NCBI GenBank assembly: GCA_021404985.1 | Contig: QWHP01000048.1 | Location: 1-11,123, forward strand | Direction: 5' to 3' | DNA length: 11,123 nt | Source of the DNA: Actinobacteria bacterium ATB1 | GTDB taxonomy: Bacteria; Actinomycetota; Acidimicrobiia; UBA2766 | Shown here: positions 1 through 6,317 of the stretch, piece after piece | Numbering within the stretch: the first letter of the stretch is position 1 | How the letters are laid out: the number at the start of each line of letters is the position of its first letter | Notes under the pieces: generated by a model | Database searches by the model: none | Told to the model about the DNA's origin: nothing | The model's input: the letters and a program-made list of their open reading frames with translations, nothing else | Program-made: the position numbers and the translations under genes

Positions 1-169
1 TGAGGTTCCCGCCGAGGAACCCGTAGCGCTCGAGGAGGGCGACGGAGGCTCCTGACCTCGCGGCCGCGAGCGCGGCGCCGAGCCCAGCAGGGCCTCCTCC
101 TGCCACGACGACGTCGGCCTCGAGGACTACCTCTGCCTCTCTCGCAGGTATGCGGATGCTCCGACTCAT
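1..169 (-). CDS. FAD-dependent oxidoreductase, N-terminal fragment (runs off the left edge)
   Basis: Only the first 56 codons are in the window; the C-terminus lies to the left. From the ATG at 169 the protein reads MSRSIRIPAREAEVV and then reaches the dinucleotide-binding beta-alpha-beta fold: a hydrophobic strand DVVVAGGGPAGLGAALAAA (GxGxxG type, about residues 19-37), followed by a second strand ending in Glu (VALLER). The segment ERYGFLGGN after that strand is typical of the FAD_oxidored group of flavoproteins. The acidic residue at the end of strand 2 is the usual ligand for the FAD ribose. A purine-rich AGAAGG lies about 8 bases upstream of the ATG and supports this start. It is the last visible gene of the minus-strand cluster, 87 bases after the serine hydrolase, with a hairpin between them. 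Substrate cannot be inferred from this fragment. Confidence 0.85.
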   Translation of the reverse strand, partial: MSRSIRIPAREAEVVLEADVVVAGGGPAGLGAALAAARSGASVALLERYGFLGGNL

Positions 170-235
170 GCTGCCTGCCTTCTGGTCTGCATCGGATACA
201 GGTCGGGATCGGTGAATGATGCCGCGTCCCCCCCG

Positions 236-255
236 ACCCCGCTCACGTCCGGGGT
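236..255 (-). terminator. Hairpin directly after the serine hydrolase stop codon
   Basis: A perfect 6-bp inverted repeat, ACCCCG / CGGGGT, encloses an 8-base loop and begins one base past the TAA stop of the hydrolase gene on the minus strand. No T-run follows, so it is not a classical intrinsic terminator. It could be a weak or attenuating terminator, or an mRNA 3'-end structure, before the downstream FAD oxidoreductase gene. Confidence 0.35.
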
Positions 256-256
256 G

Positions 257-1414
257 TTACAGGCAGTCGTAGACGGCCCGAACGAGTTCGCGGTTGCGCG
301 GGTTCTGCCACCGAGGGATCACGTGGTTCATCACGTAGCCGAATCCGACACCCGCTCCGGGATCGGCGAAACCCAACGACCCGCCTGTCCCGTAGTGCCC
401 GAAGGTCCCGGGATTCGGACCGAGCGGTCGGTCGGGGCGTGTCAGCTGGAAGCCGAGCCCGAACGTCACCTCGCGTTTGAGCACGGGGCACCACCCCTCC
501 GACTGGGGTGCCGTCGCTTCGCAGAGAATCGCAGGGTCCAACAGGCTGGCATCCGAGTGCGAGTCCGACGGGTTCCCCGCCAGCGCCGAGTAGATCCTCG
601 CCACACCCCGGGCCGTTCCGTGGCCGTTGGTGGACGGTATCTGGGCCTGGCGCCATGCCCGGGTGTTCATCACGCCGAGGCTGCTGAGCCCGCTCGGGTT
701 CGCGTATCCGTGTACGACCATGCGTTCCTCCTCCGACATCGGCCGGTCGAGCCAGGCACGATCCGGGGCATCGCCTGTCGGCTGGAAGAGGACCTCGGCA
801 CAGCGCCCGAGGTCCGCATCGCGAACACCGAAGTGGACGTCTGCCCCGACGGGTCGCGCCACCTCGCGCTGGAGCCTCGTTCCCGGCATGTCCCCTGTCA
901 CACGGCGGACGATCTCTCCGACAAGGAACCCGTACGTGTTCGTGTGGTACACGTGCTTCGTGCCGGGCTCCCACCAAGGATCCTGGGCCGCGAGAGCCGA
1001 GGTCATGAGGTCCCAATCCAGCATCGCTCCCTCCGGAAGCCGTCGCCGGACTGCGGGAAGTCCGGCCCGATGGCAGAGAACCTGCCGGACGGTGACATCC
1101 TGCTTGCCCTCTGCTGCGAACTCGGGCCACCAGCGGCACACCGGAGCGTCGAGGTCCACACGGCCGGACGCGACGAGCTGGAGCAGCGTGAGTGCAACCA
1201 AGGGCTTGCCGACGGAGTAGAAGCCCACGAGCGTGTTGTCTTCCCAAGGTCGGGTTCGCTGCCGGTCCACGTATCCGCCCCAGAGGTCGACCACCGGTCT
1301 CCCGTCCACGAGGACGCAGCACGCCGCCCCCACCTCGCCCAACTCGCTGAAGCAGTGGGCGAAGGCGTCCCGTACGCGTGCGAAGGCAGGGTCGGTCCTG
1401 CCACCGATGTCCAT
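257..1414 (-). CDS. Serine hydrolase of the class C beta-lactamase / EstB esterase family
   Basis: A 385-residue protein, normal length for beta-lactamase-fold esterases and amidases. The nucleophile motif SxxK is S67-V-G-K70 in GFYSVGKPLVAL. The Tyr-containing second motif is around residues 155-163 (VYHTNTYGF, Y156 or Y161), followed by the usual helix FLVGEIVRRVTG. The third motif is the HxG variant H340-Y-G in FGHYGTGGSLGFADP, which is characteristic of this family. GGYVD and LCHRAGLP are also typical family landmarks. The frame is open upstream into the preceding gene, but family similarity begins at MDIGGRTDPAFARVRDAF, so ATG 1414 is chosen; its ribosome-binding site is weak. No signal peptide is seen, so the enzyme is probably cytoplasmic. 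It follows the thioesterase gene by 38 bases and is probably co-transcribed with it. The substrate is unknown; family members hydrolyse esters rather than beta-lactam antibiotics. Confidence 0.9.
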   Translation of the reverse strand: MDIGGRTDPAFARVRDAFAHCFSELGEVGAACCVLVDGRPVVDLWGGYVDRQRTRPWEDNTLVGFYSVGKPLVALTLLQLVASGRVDLDAPVCRWWPEFAAEGKQDVTVRQVLCHRAGLPAVRRRLPEGAMLDWDLMTSALAAQDPWWEPGTKHVYHTNTYGFLVGEIVRRVTGDMPGTRLQREVARPVGADVHFGVRDADLGRCAEVLFQPTGDAPDRAWLDRPMSEEERMVVHGYANPSGLSSLGVMNTRAWRQAQIPSTNGHGTARGVARIYSALAGNPSDSHSDASLLDPAILCEATAPQSEGWCPVLKREVTFGLGFQLTRPDRPLGPNPGTFGHYGTGGSLGFADPGAGVGFGYVMNHVIPRWQNPRNRELVRAVYDCL

Positions 1415-1452
1415 CGTGAGATTCTGGCCACCGGGGGACGAGCGAGCCGCAG

Positions 1453-1857
1453 TCAGTGCCGTTCCCTCACGGCCATGGTCACGGTACTCATGGCGCAGAG
1501 TCGGTTCTGCTCGTCCCGCATCTCGATCGACCAGACCCACGAAGTTCTTCCTCGGTGTTGCGGGACCGCGTGGACGTTGATCGTGGATCCTTCCTGGACG
1601 GGTCTCAGGAAGTGCGTCAGGTTGGACTGTCCGAGCGTGAACCGGCCGGATTCCCATACCTTGAGGGCAGTCATGTGACTCGCGATCTCCTCAGCGATGG
1701 CTGAGTAGATCCCACCGTGCACGATTCCCATCGGCTGTGTGAAACGTCGGGTGATCGGAAGCACCGCCGTGTACGCACCGTCCTCGGTCGGACCGGAGAT
1801 CTCGAGCCCCAACTGCTCGCTGAATGTCCGTTCGCCTGCGTCAGGTTCGTGCGCCAC
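1453..1857 (-). CDS. PaaI-like hotdog-fold acyl-CoA thioesterase
   Basis: A 134-residue single hotdog domain, the usual size of PaaI/YbdB-type thioesterases that cleave acyl-CoA to free acid and CoA. The signature segment is PMGIVHGGIYSAIAEEIAS: the HGG is at residues 47-49 at the start of the central helix, and E56/E57 stand where the catalytic acidic residue is expected. The strands LTHFLRPVQEGSTINVHA and CAMSTVTMAVRER complete the fold. The only plausible start is GTG 1857; further upstream this frame is the shadow of another gene. The start overlaps the end of the preceding small gene by 17 bases, which suggests translational coupling, and GGGGAAG lies just before it. The serine hydrolase follows after 38 bases. 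Acyl specificity cannot be read from the sequence. Confidence 0.88.
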   Translation of the reverse strand: MAHEPDAGERTFSEQLGLEISGPTEDGAYTAVLPITRRFTQPMGIVHGGIYSAIAEEIASHMTALKVWESGRFTLGQSNLTHFLRPVQEGSTINVHAVPQHRGRTSWVWSIEMRDEQNRLCAMSTVTMAVRERH

Positions 1858-2173
1858 GACTTCCCCGAAGGTGATCGTCCAGGACCCGATCCAGGGACGC
1901 GGAGAAGGCTGCGTCTGGCGCCCAGTCGCGCACGTACAGGCTGGCGGCCCGGAAATCCCGCCCGCATGGAGTCCTTCCCTCGTGCACCGTGAGGTCCCCG
2001 GGCCACTCGACATCTCCCGGCTCGAACACCGGGAGGGGCCCCCGCACCATCCAGGTGCCTCTGATGCTCTCGAACTCATCGGTGTCGGTCCCGTCCAACT
2101 CGACCAGCACGATGGGCCTGCGTGCACATGTCATCGTCGAGAAGGTAGGGCCGAAGGCGCGCCGTCGGCACAT
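1841..2173 (-). CDS. Small protein of unknown function, coupled to the thioesterase
   Basis: 110 residues from the ATG at 2173, or 97 from the ATG at 2134; neither start has a clear ribosome-binding site, so leaderless translation is possible. I do not recognise a family. The protein is soluble, acidic in the middle and rich in Asp, Glu, Trp and Pro: it has the strand-like PIVLVELDG, then IRGTWMVRGPLPVFEPGD, and ends with SLDRVLDDHLRG. Neither membrane segment nor signal peptide is seen. It is likely real because it overlaps the downstream thioesterase start by 17 bases, has natural composition, and fills the space up to the divergent gene at 2234. It may be the first gene of the minus-strand cluster, with its promoter in the 60-base divergent gap. 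A small beta-rich binding domain is possible but is only a guess. Confidence 0.6.
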   Translation of the reverse strand: MCRRRAFGPTFSTMTCARRPIVLVELDGTDTDEFESIRGTWMVRGPLPVFEPGDVEWPGDLTVHEGRTPCGRDFRAASLYVRDWAPDAAFSASLDRVLDDHLRGSRGART

Positions 2174-2233
2174 CTTCGGGGTGGTGCTGGTCGAGCGCAG
2201 TCCGGCGTCGTAGCCTGCCCGCAGGAGGTTGCC

Positions 2234-3439
2234 ATGCGGAAACGTCCAGCTTCAGCCGTCCTGTCCCTCGTCGCCTTCCTCTCCGCCGCTGTCGGGCTCG
2301 CGCTCTGGGGGTTCGGCGGGATTCCGACTCCGGCCGCCGGTCAGGAGACGACCACCCCCCCGACGACCACCACGACGACTGCCCCGTCGCCGGAGGAGTC
2401 GGAGGATGTCGATCCGCGGGTCGAGGAGTTCCTCGAGAGGAACGAGGCGGAGGACCCCGCCTTCTGGGCGCGCAACCCGGTCGTGATCGGCCAAGACCTC
2501 CATGTGCGCAAGGGTGAGACCGTCGGAAACGTCTTCGTCTTCGAGGGCCGCGTGGTCGTGGAAGGGACCGTGGACGGTGTCGTGACAGCGATCCGCAGTC
2601 CGGTACTCGTGACCGGGACGGTGAATGGGGAAGGGGACGACTCGGAGCGCAACGCGATCGTGAGTTGGGGAAGGTGTGTGACGCTGGCCTCGACCGCGGT
2701 CGTGAATGGGGACATCTGGACGAACCGTGACGTGAACGAGGAGCCGGGTGCGACTTTCAACGGTGACGTGGTCGACGTCGACCCGGGCCGCGCCGCCGGC
2801 GGCATCTGGGCATTCATGCAATTCGCTCTGTTCGTATTCTTCTGGGCAGTCGGAATCGCGTCCCTGCTTGCTCTGGGCTTCCTCGTGATCTGGCTGGCTC
2901 CACGCGGACTCGACAACGCCTACGAGGCGGGCCGGAACCGACCCGGGCCCGTGATCGGGTGGGGACTCCTCTCCGCGGTCGCGGTCCCGATAGCGGCAAC
3001 CGTGGCGATGGGTCTCGTTCTCGGCCTCCCCCTCGGGCTCTGGATCCTCGGTGCCTGGTCGCTGGTGTACGCGCTGGGCTCGGTCGCGGCCGGTTACCTG
3101 ATCGGGCGCTCGATCCTCCGTAACGCCAAAGGCCGTTCGGGTCCGTGGCTCGTCGGATGGCTGATCCTCGCGGGCCTTTACTTCGTTCCCTTCCTGAATC
3201 TCCTCGTAGGCGTGTGCGCGACGATCTACGGCGTCGGAATGTTCACGGTCGCGCTGAAGGAGGCGCGGGGTGGGCCGCAGCCGGCAGTGCCGGCCGGGCC
3301 TGCGCCCGAGCCGCTCGACACGGCGGAGTCATCGGAGTCGTCGGGGCCGACCGGGGAAGCCGAGCCTCCGGGGGCGAGTGGTGAGCATGCCCCGCCTCCC
3401 CCGGAGGGCGAGACACAGGAGCCCGTTCCCACGGGGTGA
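2234..3439 (+). CDS. Secreted and membrane-anchored protein with a bactofilin-like beta-solenoid segment
   Basis: 401 residues from ATG 2234, which has a perfect AGGAGG five bases upstream. Domain order: a signal sequence or N-terminal anchor (1-36, RKR then a hydrophobic stretch); a Thr/Pro-rich linker (39-52) and an acidic helical stretch (53-75); a beta-solenoid-like part (about 83-183) with short repeats of the kind seen in bactofilins and polymer-forming proteins, such as VFEGRVVVEGTVDGVV, VLVTGTVNG and AVVNGDIW; four or five hydrophobic segments (about 193-223, 240-267, 268-293, 305-340); and a Pro/Glu/Ser/Gly-rich tail (345-401). The beta part would face outside and the tail inside if the first hydrophobic segment is cleaved; this topology is inference. 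Whether it polymerises is unknown. It stands alone, divergent from the 1841-2173 gene and convergent with the tRNA 14 bases after its stop. Confidence 0.8.
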   Translation: MRKRPASAVLSLVAFLSAAVGLALWGFGGIPTPAAGQETTTPPTTTTTTAPSPEESEDVDPRVEEFLERNEAEDPAFWARNPVVIGQDLHVRKGETVGNVFVFEGRVVVEGTVDGVVTAIRSPVLVTGTVNGEGDDSERNAIVSWGRCVTLASTAVVNGDIWTNRDVNEEPGATFNGDVVDVDPGRAAGGIWAFMQFALFVFFWAVGIASLLALGFLVIWLAPRGLDNAYEAGRNRPGPVIGWGLLSAVAVPIAATVAMGLVLGLPLGLWILGAWSLVYALGSVAAGYLIGRSILRNAKGRSGPWLVGWLILAGLYFVPFLNLLVGVCATIYGVGMFTVALKEARGGPQPAVPAGPAPEPLDTAESSESSGPTGEAEPPGASGEHAPPPPEGETQEPVPTG

Positions 3440-3453
3440 GTGGGTCCACTTTG

Positions 3454-3527
3454 CGCGCCTGGGAGGATTCGAACCCCCGACCTTGGGATTAGAAGTCCCC
3501 TGCTCTATCCAACTGAGCTACAGGCGC
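3454..3527 (-). tRNA. tRNA-Arg (anticodon TCT)
   Basis: A complete 74-base cloverleaf on the minus strand. The acceptor stem GCGCCTG / CAGGCGC is perfect. The D arm is GCTC-AGTTGGATA-GAGC. The anticodon loop CTTCTAA carries TCT (AGA at 3491-3493 on the plus strand). The T arm is GGGGG-TTCGAAT-CCTCC with one G-T pair. The anticodon stem GGGGA/TCCCA has a mismatched outermost pair. The discriminator base is G, and the 3' CCA is not encoded. It reads AGA/AGG codons, which are rare in this GC-rich sequence. Confidence 0.97.
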
Positions 3528-3540
3528 CGGGTCGTGATGG

Positions 3541-3546
3541 ATCCTA
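3541..3546 (-). promoter_or_regulatory. Possible -10 box of the tRNA-Arg gene
   Basis: TAGGAT on the minus strand fits the actinobacterial TANNNT -10 pattern and lies 13 bases before the mature tRNA 5' end, leaving room for a short leader. The -35 region is weak (GCTGCA at a 17-base spacing), so this is tentative. Confidence 0.3.
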
Positions 3547-3600
3547 ATGTGTGCCGGCGGCAGTGCAGCCTCACGCCTCGTCGGGGGATGTGCGATCGCG

Positions 3601-3628
3601 GAGCGTGCCCCGCTCCCTGCGGGGGCTC
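3601..3628 (-). terminator. Hairpin at the end of the acyltransferase gene
   Basis: A strong GC stem, CCCCGC / GCGGGG, with a 5-base loop is extended by an outer GAGC / GCTC pair separated by a 3-base bulge. It overlaps the TGA stop of the acyltransferase and precedes the tRNA promoter region on the same strand. It has no T-run. It could end the plsC message before the tRNA unit. Confidence 0.4.
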
Positions 3629-4376
3629 AGAGGGATGTGCCTGTGCGGGGCGATACAGCGGTGTGCGCTTCGAAGAGGGCGTGGACGTGTTCGGTCAGTT
3701 CGTCGACCGACATGCCGGCGAAGCTGTCGTGGGGAAGAGGGTCGAGGACCTCGACGCCGATCCGATGGTGTCCTCTGAGAACGAAGCCGGCCTTGGGAAG
3801 GGCGTCAGCCGTGCCCGTGAGCACTACCGGTGCGATATCGACCTTGTTCTCCAGGGCCAATTGGAATGCTCCCGCCTTGAACGCCTTGAGTGTGCCGTCG
3901 TCGGAGCGGGTCCCTTCGGGGAACATCATGATGGAGCTTCCCTCGGCCAGGGCCGTGTCGCACATGCTCAGCATTCGAGCGACGCTCTCGCGATCGCCGC
4001 GCTTGAGGGGGATGTATCCGTTGAGGGACATGTTCCAGCCGATCGCCGGCACGCGGAAGTTCTCGATCTTGGAGACCCACTTGAAATGCCGGAAGAGGCG
4101 GAAGAGGACGAGTATGTCGAGGAGGGAAAGGTGGTTGGACACGATGACGTAGGTCGTGTCGGGCCGGATCTTCTCACGCCCCGTCACATGGACTCGCCAG
4201 ACAGGGTTGAGCCATGTGTACATGGACGCCCAGAAGCACGTGAAGCGGTGGAGGACGACTCTGCGGCGGTCGAAGGGTGCGGTGACCACGCGGATCACGA
4301 GTGCGACGGGGAAACAGATCAGCGATGTGATCGCGAGAAATGTCCAGAAGAGAATCGATCCTGCGGTCGCTCCCAT
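3627..4376 (-). CDS. PlsC-type 1-acyl-sn-glycerol-3-phosphate acyltransferase
   Basis: 249 residues, normal for the LPLAT/AGPAT family, which transfers an acyl group from acyl-CoA or acyl-ACP to lysophosphatidate at the inner face of the membrane. An N-terminal hydrophobic segment (about 8-32) anchors it. Motif I NHLSLLD gives the catalytic H82-x4-D87. Motif II is around KIENFRVPAIGW (103-114) with NGYIPLKRGD after it. Motif III is FPEGTRS (152-158), and motif IV is APVVLTG (182-188). The frame is open further upstream, but family homology begins near ATG 4376 and the extension is Arg/Pro-rich shadow sequence. No ribosome-binding site is seen, but TACGCT lies six bases before the ATG, which suggests a leaderless transcript. 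The exact acceptor could differ, since several lysolipid acyltransferases share these motifs. Confidence 0.93.
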   Translation of the reverse strand: MGATAGSILFWTFLAITSLICFPVALVIRVVTAPFDRRRVVLHRFTCFWASMYTWLNPVWRVHVTGREKIRPDTTYVIVSNHLSLLDILVLFRLFRHFKWVSKIENFRVPAIGWNMSLNGYIPLKRGDRESVARMLSMCDTALAEGSSIMMFPEGTRSDDGTLKAFKAGAFQLALENKVDIAPVVLTGTADALPKAGFVLRGHHRIGVEVLDPLPHDSFAGMSVDELTEHVHALFEAHTAVSPRTGTSL

Positions 4377-4382
4377 CGAGCG

Positions 4383-4388
4383 AGCGTA
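4383..4388 (-). promoter_or_regulatory. Possible -10 box for leaderless transcription of the acyltransferase
   Basis: TACGCT (TANNNT) on the minus strand ends six bases before the ATG at 4376. That is the spacing expected if transcription starts at or next to the start codon, and it fits the absence of a ribosome-binding site. The -35 region is not convincing. Confidence 0.3.
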
Positions 4389-4472
4389 CGCGCAAGGGTC
4401 GTTCCGAAACGGATCGGCGAGCGACGTTGTCCCGTCCGGTAGCCGATGTGTGCTGTCCGGTCCCCCCGGTCG

Positions 4473-4519
4473 ACGTGGGTGGATTTGGTCACGGTAGAGG
4501 TGTCTGGATCCGCCCACGT
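4473..4519. repeat. 12-bp inverted repeat between the dehydrogenase and acyltransferase genes
   Basis: ACGTGGGTGGAT (4473-4484) pairs with ATCCGCCCACGT (4508-4519) across a 23-base spacer. There is one G-T wobble when read as plus-strand RNA and one mismatch on the minus strand. The right arm also contains the start of the palindrome CCCACGTGGG (4513-4522). It lies about 44 bases after the dehydrogenase stop and about 97 bases before the acyltransferase start, so it could be a terminator stem or a regulator-binding site. No T-run is present. Confidence 0.4.
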
Positions 4520-4562
4520 GGGTTGGGTTGGGGGGTGCCGGGGGGCGGGGGCGTCGCGGAGG

Positions 4563-5498
4563 TCAGGGCTCGAGGACGACCTTGATCGCGCCGCTCGCGC
4601 GGTCGGCCGCGACAGCGAAAGCCTCGGCGGCGTCTGCGAGAGGGAAGCGGTGTGTGACGAGCGTCGCAGCGATCTCGGGGTTCCCGGCGAGCATGGACGC
4701 GGCCTCCACGGTCTCGCGACGGCCGTTGCAGCGTCCGTAGGTGGTGGATCCGGTGACCACGACCTCCTTGAGGAGGGATGGCAGGCCGGGCAGTGGGATC
4801 GTCCCGTGGAAGACGCCGAGCACGACGATCCGGCCGTCGGGCCGGACCGCCTCGACACTGCGAGCGATCCCGTCCTGGGATCCGGTGGCCTCGATCACGA
4901 CGTCCGCGTCGGTGGCCCGTCCCACCGTCCCGCCGAGACGCTCGGCTGCCTCCTTCTGGTGGGGGTGGCGGGCCTCGACCACCGGGCGGCATCCCTGCGC
5001 GGCCAGACATGCCGTCACAGCGAGCCCGATGCTGCCTCCCCCGACGACCGCGACAGACTGCCCTTCCTCGATCCCGCCTCGCCGGGTCGCGTGCAGAGCG
5101 ACGGCGATCGGCTCGACGAGGCACGCGTCACGGACGGGAAGAGCCTCGGGCAGAGGAACCAGCGCCGATGCGGGCACCTCGAAGGCGTCCGCCATACCGC
5201 CGTCGCTGAAGAAGCCCATCAGCGCGAAGCCCCCGGTGCAGCGCTGTGTGGCCCCCATCTCGCACTGCACACACTTCCCGCAGAACCGCGTCGGCTCGAT
5301 CGCGTAAGGAATCCCGTCGACGTGCCCCGCCAGCTCGTGGCCGAGGACGAACGGCAACTCGCCGAGCCTTGCGAGGTCGAGGTCGGTGCCGCAGACCGAG
5401 GCCGAGGCTGTCCCCACCACGACCCCACCGGAGCCGGGAGGGTCGTCCCTCTCCTCCACGGCTATGCCCTGGGCGGTGGAACGGACGACCCTGATCAT
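4563..5498 (-). CDS. Zinc-dependent medium-chain alcohol/polyol-type dehydrogenase
   Basis: 311 residues of the MDR superfamily, which oxidises alcohols or polyols with NAD(P). Catalytic zinc ligands are visible: C36 in SVCGTD, H54-E55 in LGHELAGHV, and E129 in LVEPIAVALHA. The structural zinc site is complete: C73, C76, C79 and C87 in FCGKCVQCEMGATQRC. The nucleotide-binding fold has GGGSIG at 153-158, and the second strand ends at VVEARHPHQ. The C-terminal part (EAFAVAADRASGAIKVVLEP) is standard. At 311 residues it is somewhat shorter than the usual 340-350: the segment between GHE and the cysteine cluster is compact. The ATG at 5498 has GAGGAG eight bases upstream. The gene appears to be a single transcription unit. 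The substrate is not determinable; threonine- or sorbitol-dehydrogenase-like enzymes share this layout. Confidence 0.92.
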   Translation of the reverse strand: MIRVVRSTAQGIAVEERDDPPGSGGVVVGTASASVCGTDLDLARLGELPFVLGHELAGHVDGIPYAIEPTRFCGKCVQCEMGATQRCTGGFALMGFFSDGGMADAFEVPASALVPLPEALPVRDACLVEPIAVALHATRRGGIEEGQSVAVVGGGSIGLAVTACLAAQGCRPVVEARHPHQKEAAERLGGTVGRATDADVVIEATGSQDGIARSVEAVRPDGRIVVLGVFHGTIPLPGLPSLLKEVVVTGSTTYGRCNGRRETVEAASMLAGNPEIAATLVTHRFPLADAAEAFAVAADRASGAIKVVLEP

Positions 5499-5580
5499 GG
5501 TGCAGGCTCCTCGGACTGTTCAGGTGACCGTGGCAGTATGCCTCCCCGGAATCGTCAGTCGGAAGCCTGCCGCAACCCGC

Positions 5581-5730
5581 TCAGATGCAGGCGCCGGCGG
5601 TCTGGTGGAAGGCGCCGCTCGTGAGGGTGCCTGCAGCCCGGTTCATGGTCGCCACCGAACCGGCGCTGTCCGCAAGCCGGAACTCGCCGTTCGACCAGAA
5701 GTCCCCGTAGAGCGTCGTGCGGATGTACGG
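5581..5730 (-). other. In-frame continuation of the secreted protein beyond an amber stop
   Basis: Reading on in the same frame after the TAG at 5731-5733 gives 49 more sense codons and then TGA at 5581-5583. The peptide looks like real protein: it begins PYIRTTLYGDFWSNGEFRLA and ends SGAFHQTAGACI. It contains a single Cys (C189 counting the amber as residue 141), which would bring the three upstream cysteines to an even number. This suggests the ancestral protein had about 190 residues and that the amber is a recent nonsense mutation, a sequence error or a readthrough point. Confidence 0.55.
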
Positions 5731-6153
5731 CTACTGGCTGTGGATACCGAGATAGAACGACGAGGCGAAGTGCGTCCCGAGCGGACCTTCCGGACACGTG
5801 AAGAGGCCTCCGATGAAGAACCCTCCACCCACCTGGAGGAACTCGCCGGTGACCGGCTTGGTCGTGATCGCCTTCGCGCTCCCGAGACAGAGGACGAGGA
5901 TGCAGGAGATGCCGACCTGTACGGTGCCGCCGGGATACGTCACGCCGTCGACGACTCGACCCGCGTAGGTTCCACCGCCGCTGATCGAGGAGAACAGCGG
6001 AAAGGGTTCGTAGGCATCTGCCTGTGTCGAGGGCACCAGCGATATCCCGAGGACCAGCATTCCGGTGAGGAAAGCGGCCGTCCATCTCCGCCATGTCTTC
6101 CTCCGCCGCGTCGCCGGCTCTCCTCCCATGACTTGCATCGGCGGGCGTCCCAT
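5731..6153 (-). CDS. Small secreted protein of unknown function, ended by an amber codon
   Basis: 140 residues to a TAG stop. The ATG at 6153 is well supported by GGAGG seven bases upstream. A basic N-terminus (RRRKTWRR) is followed by the hydrophobic stretch AAFLTGMLVLGISLV and an AxA cleavage site at about A45-D-A47, so this is a Sec signal peptide. The mature part is Gly-rich and beta-like, with three cysteines (C84, C89, C120) and aromatic-rich GGGFFIGGLF. It has no catalytic motif and I do not recognise a family. The frame continues sensibly past the TAG for 49 codons to TGA at 5581, so this copy may be truncated. It lies 159 bases after the stop of the membrane hydrolase gene on the same strand, far enough to have its own promoter. 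Confidence 0.72.
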   Translation of the reverse strand: MGRPPMQVMGGEPATRRRKTWRRWTAAFLTGMLVLGISLVPSTQADAYEPFPLFSSISGGGTYAGRVVDGVTYPGGTVQVGISCILVLCLGSAKAITTKPVTGEFLQVGGGFFIGGLFTCPEGPLGTHFASSFYLGIHSQ

Positions 6154-6222
6154 CGCAGCTCCTCCCTGACGGTCGGTCGAGGCCCAGTCGGACCCCTGTC
6201 GAGCCGGAACTGTCCACCAGAA

Positions 6223-6245
6223 CGCGAATCTTTCATACGTTCGCG
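6223..6245. repeat. Inverted repeat upstream of the secreted-protein gene
   Basis: CGCGAA / TTCGCG arms flank an 11-base AT-richer spacer, 70-92 bases before the ATG at 6153. The size and position would suit a dimeric repressor or activator site, but no known consensus is recognised. Confidence 0.3.
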
Positions 6246-6287
6246 AGATTTCCCGCCGTGTCGGAACGGCTCGAGAGCCTAGGAGGA

Positions 6288-6317
6288 CATGTCGCCGCTA
6301 CCGATGTCGTCGCTACT
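6288..6317. repeat. Two 15-bp tandem repeats at the stop codon of the membrane hydrolase
   Basis: CATGTCGCCGCTACC (6288-6302) is followed directly by GATGTCGTCGCTACT (6303-6317), three differences in 15, with a partial third copy after it. On the minus strand the units carry TAG in the same phase, so the gene has a second in-frame TAG five codons after its own stop. Confidence 0.6.

Noticed and set aside
212..1678. A 488-codon open frame on the plus strand opposite the serine hydrolase and the end of the thioesterase
   Set aside because: It is Arg/Pro/Val-rich with no family features and lies antisense to genes with clear catalytic motifs. Such long shadow frames are expected at this GC content.
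3454..3527. tRNA-Arg as an integration site of a genomic island
   Set aside because: No integrase gene and no duplicated tRNA 3' end were seen in the window.
3270..4442. A 390-codon plus-strand open frame across the tRNA and acyltransferase
   Set aside because: It runs through a tRNA gene and is antisense to an acyltransferase with all motifs; composition is shadow-like.
4446..5624. A 392-codon plus-strand open frame opposite the dehydrogenase
   Set aside because: It is antisense to a gene with both zinc sites and a Rossmann motif, and has no recognisable domain.
5555..6217. A 220-codon minus-strand frame overlapping the secreted protein in another frame
   Set aside because: The signal peptide, ribosome-binding site and natural composition all belong to the frame starting at 6153; this one is Arg/His/Gly-rich.
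6255..6277. Short hairpins after the membrane hydrolase stop (GCCGT/ACGGC and GGCTC/GAGCC)
   Set aside because: Stems of five pairs with no T-run are common by chance at this GC content.
6280..6291. AGGAGG followed by ATG on the plus strand at 6289
   Set aside because: The spacing is only two bases and the frame is the shadow of the membrane hydrolase gene.
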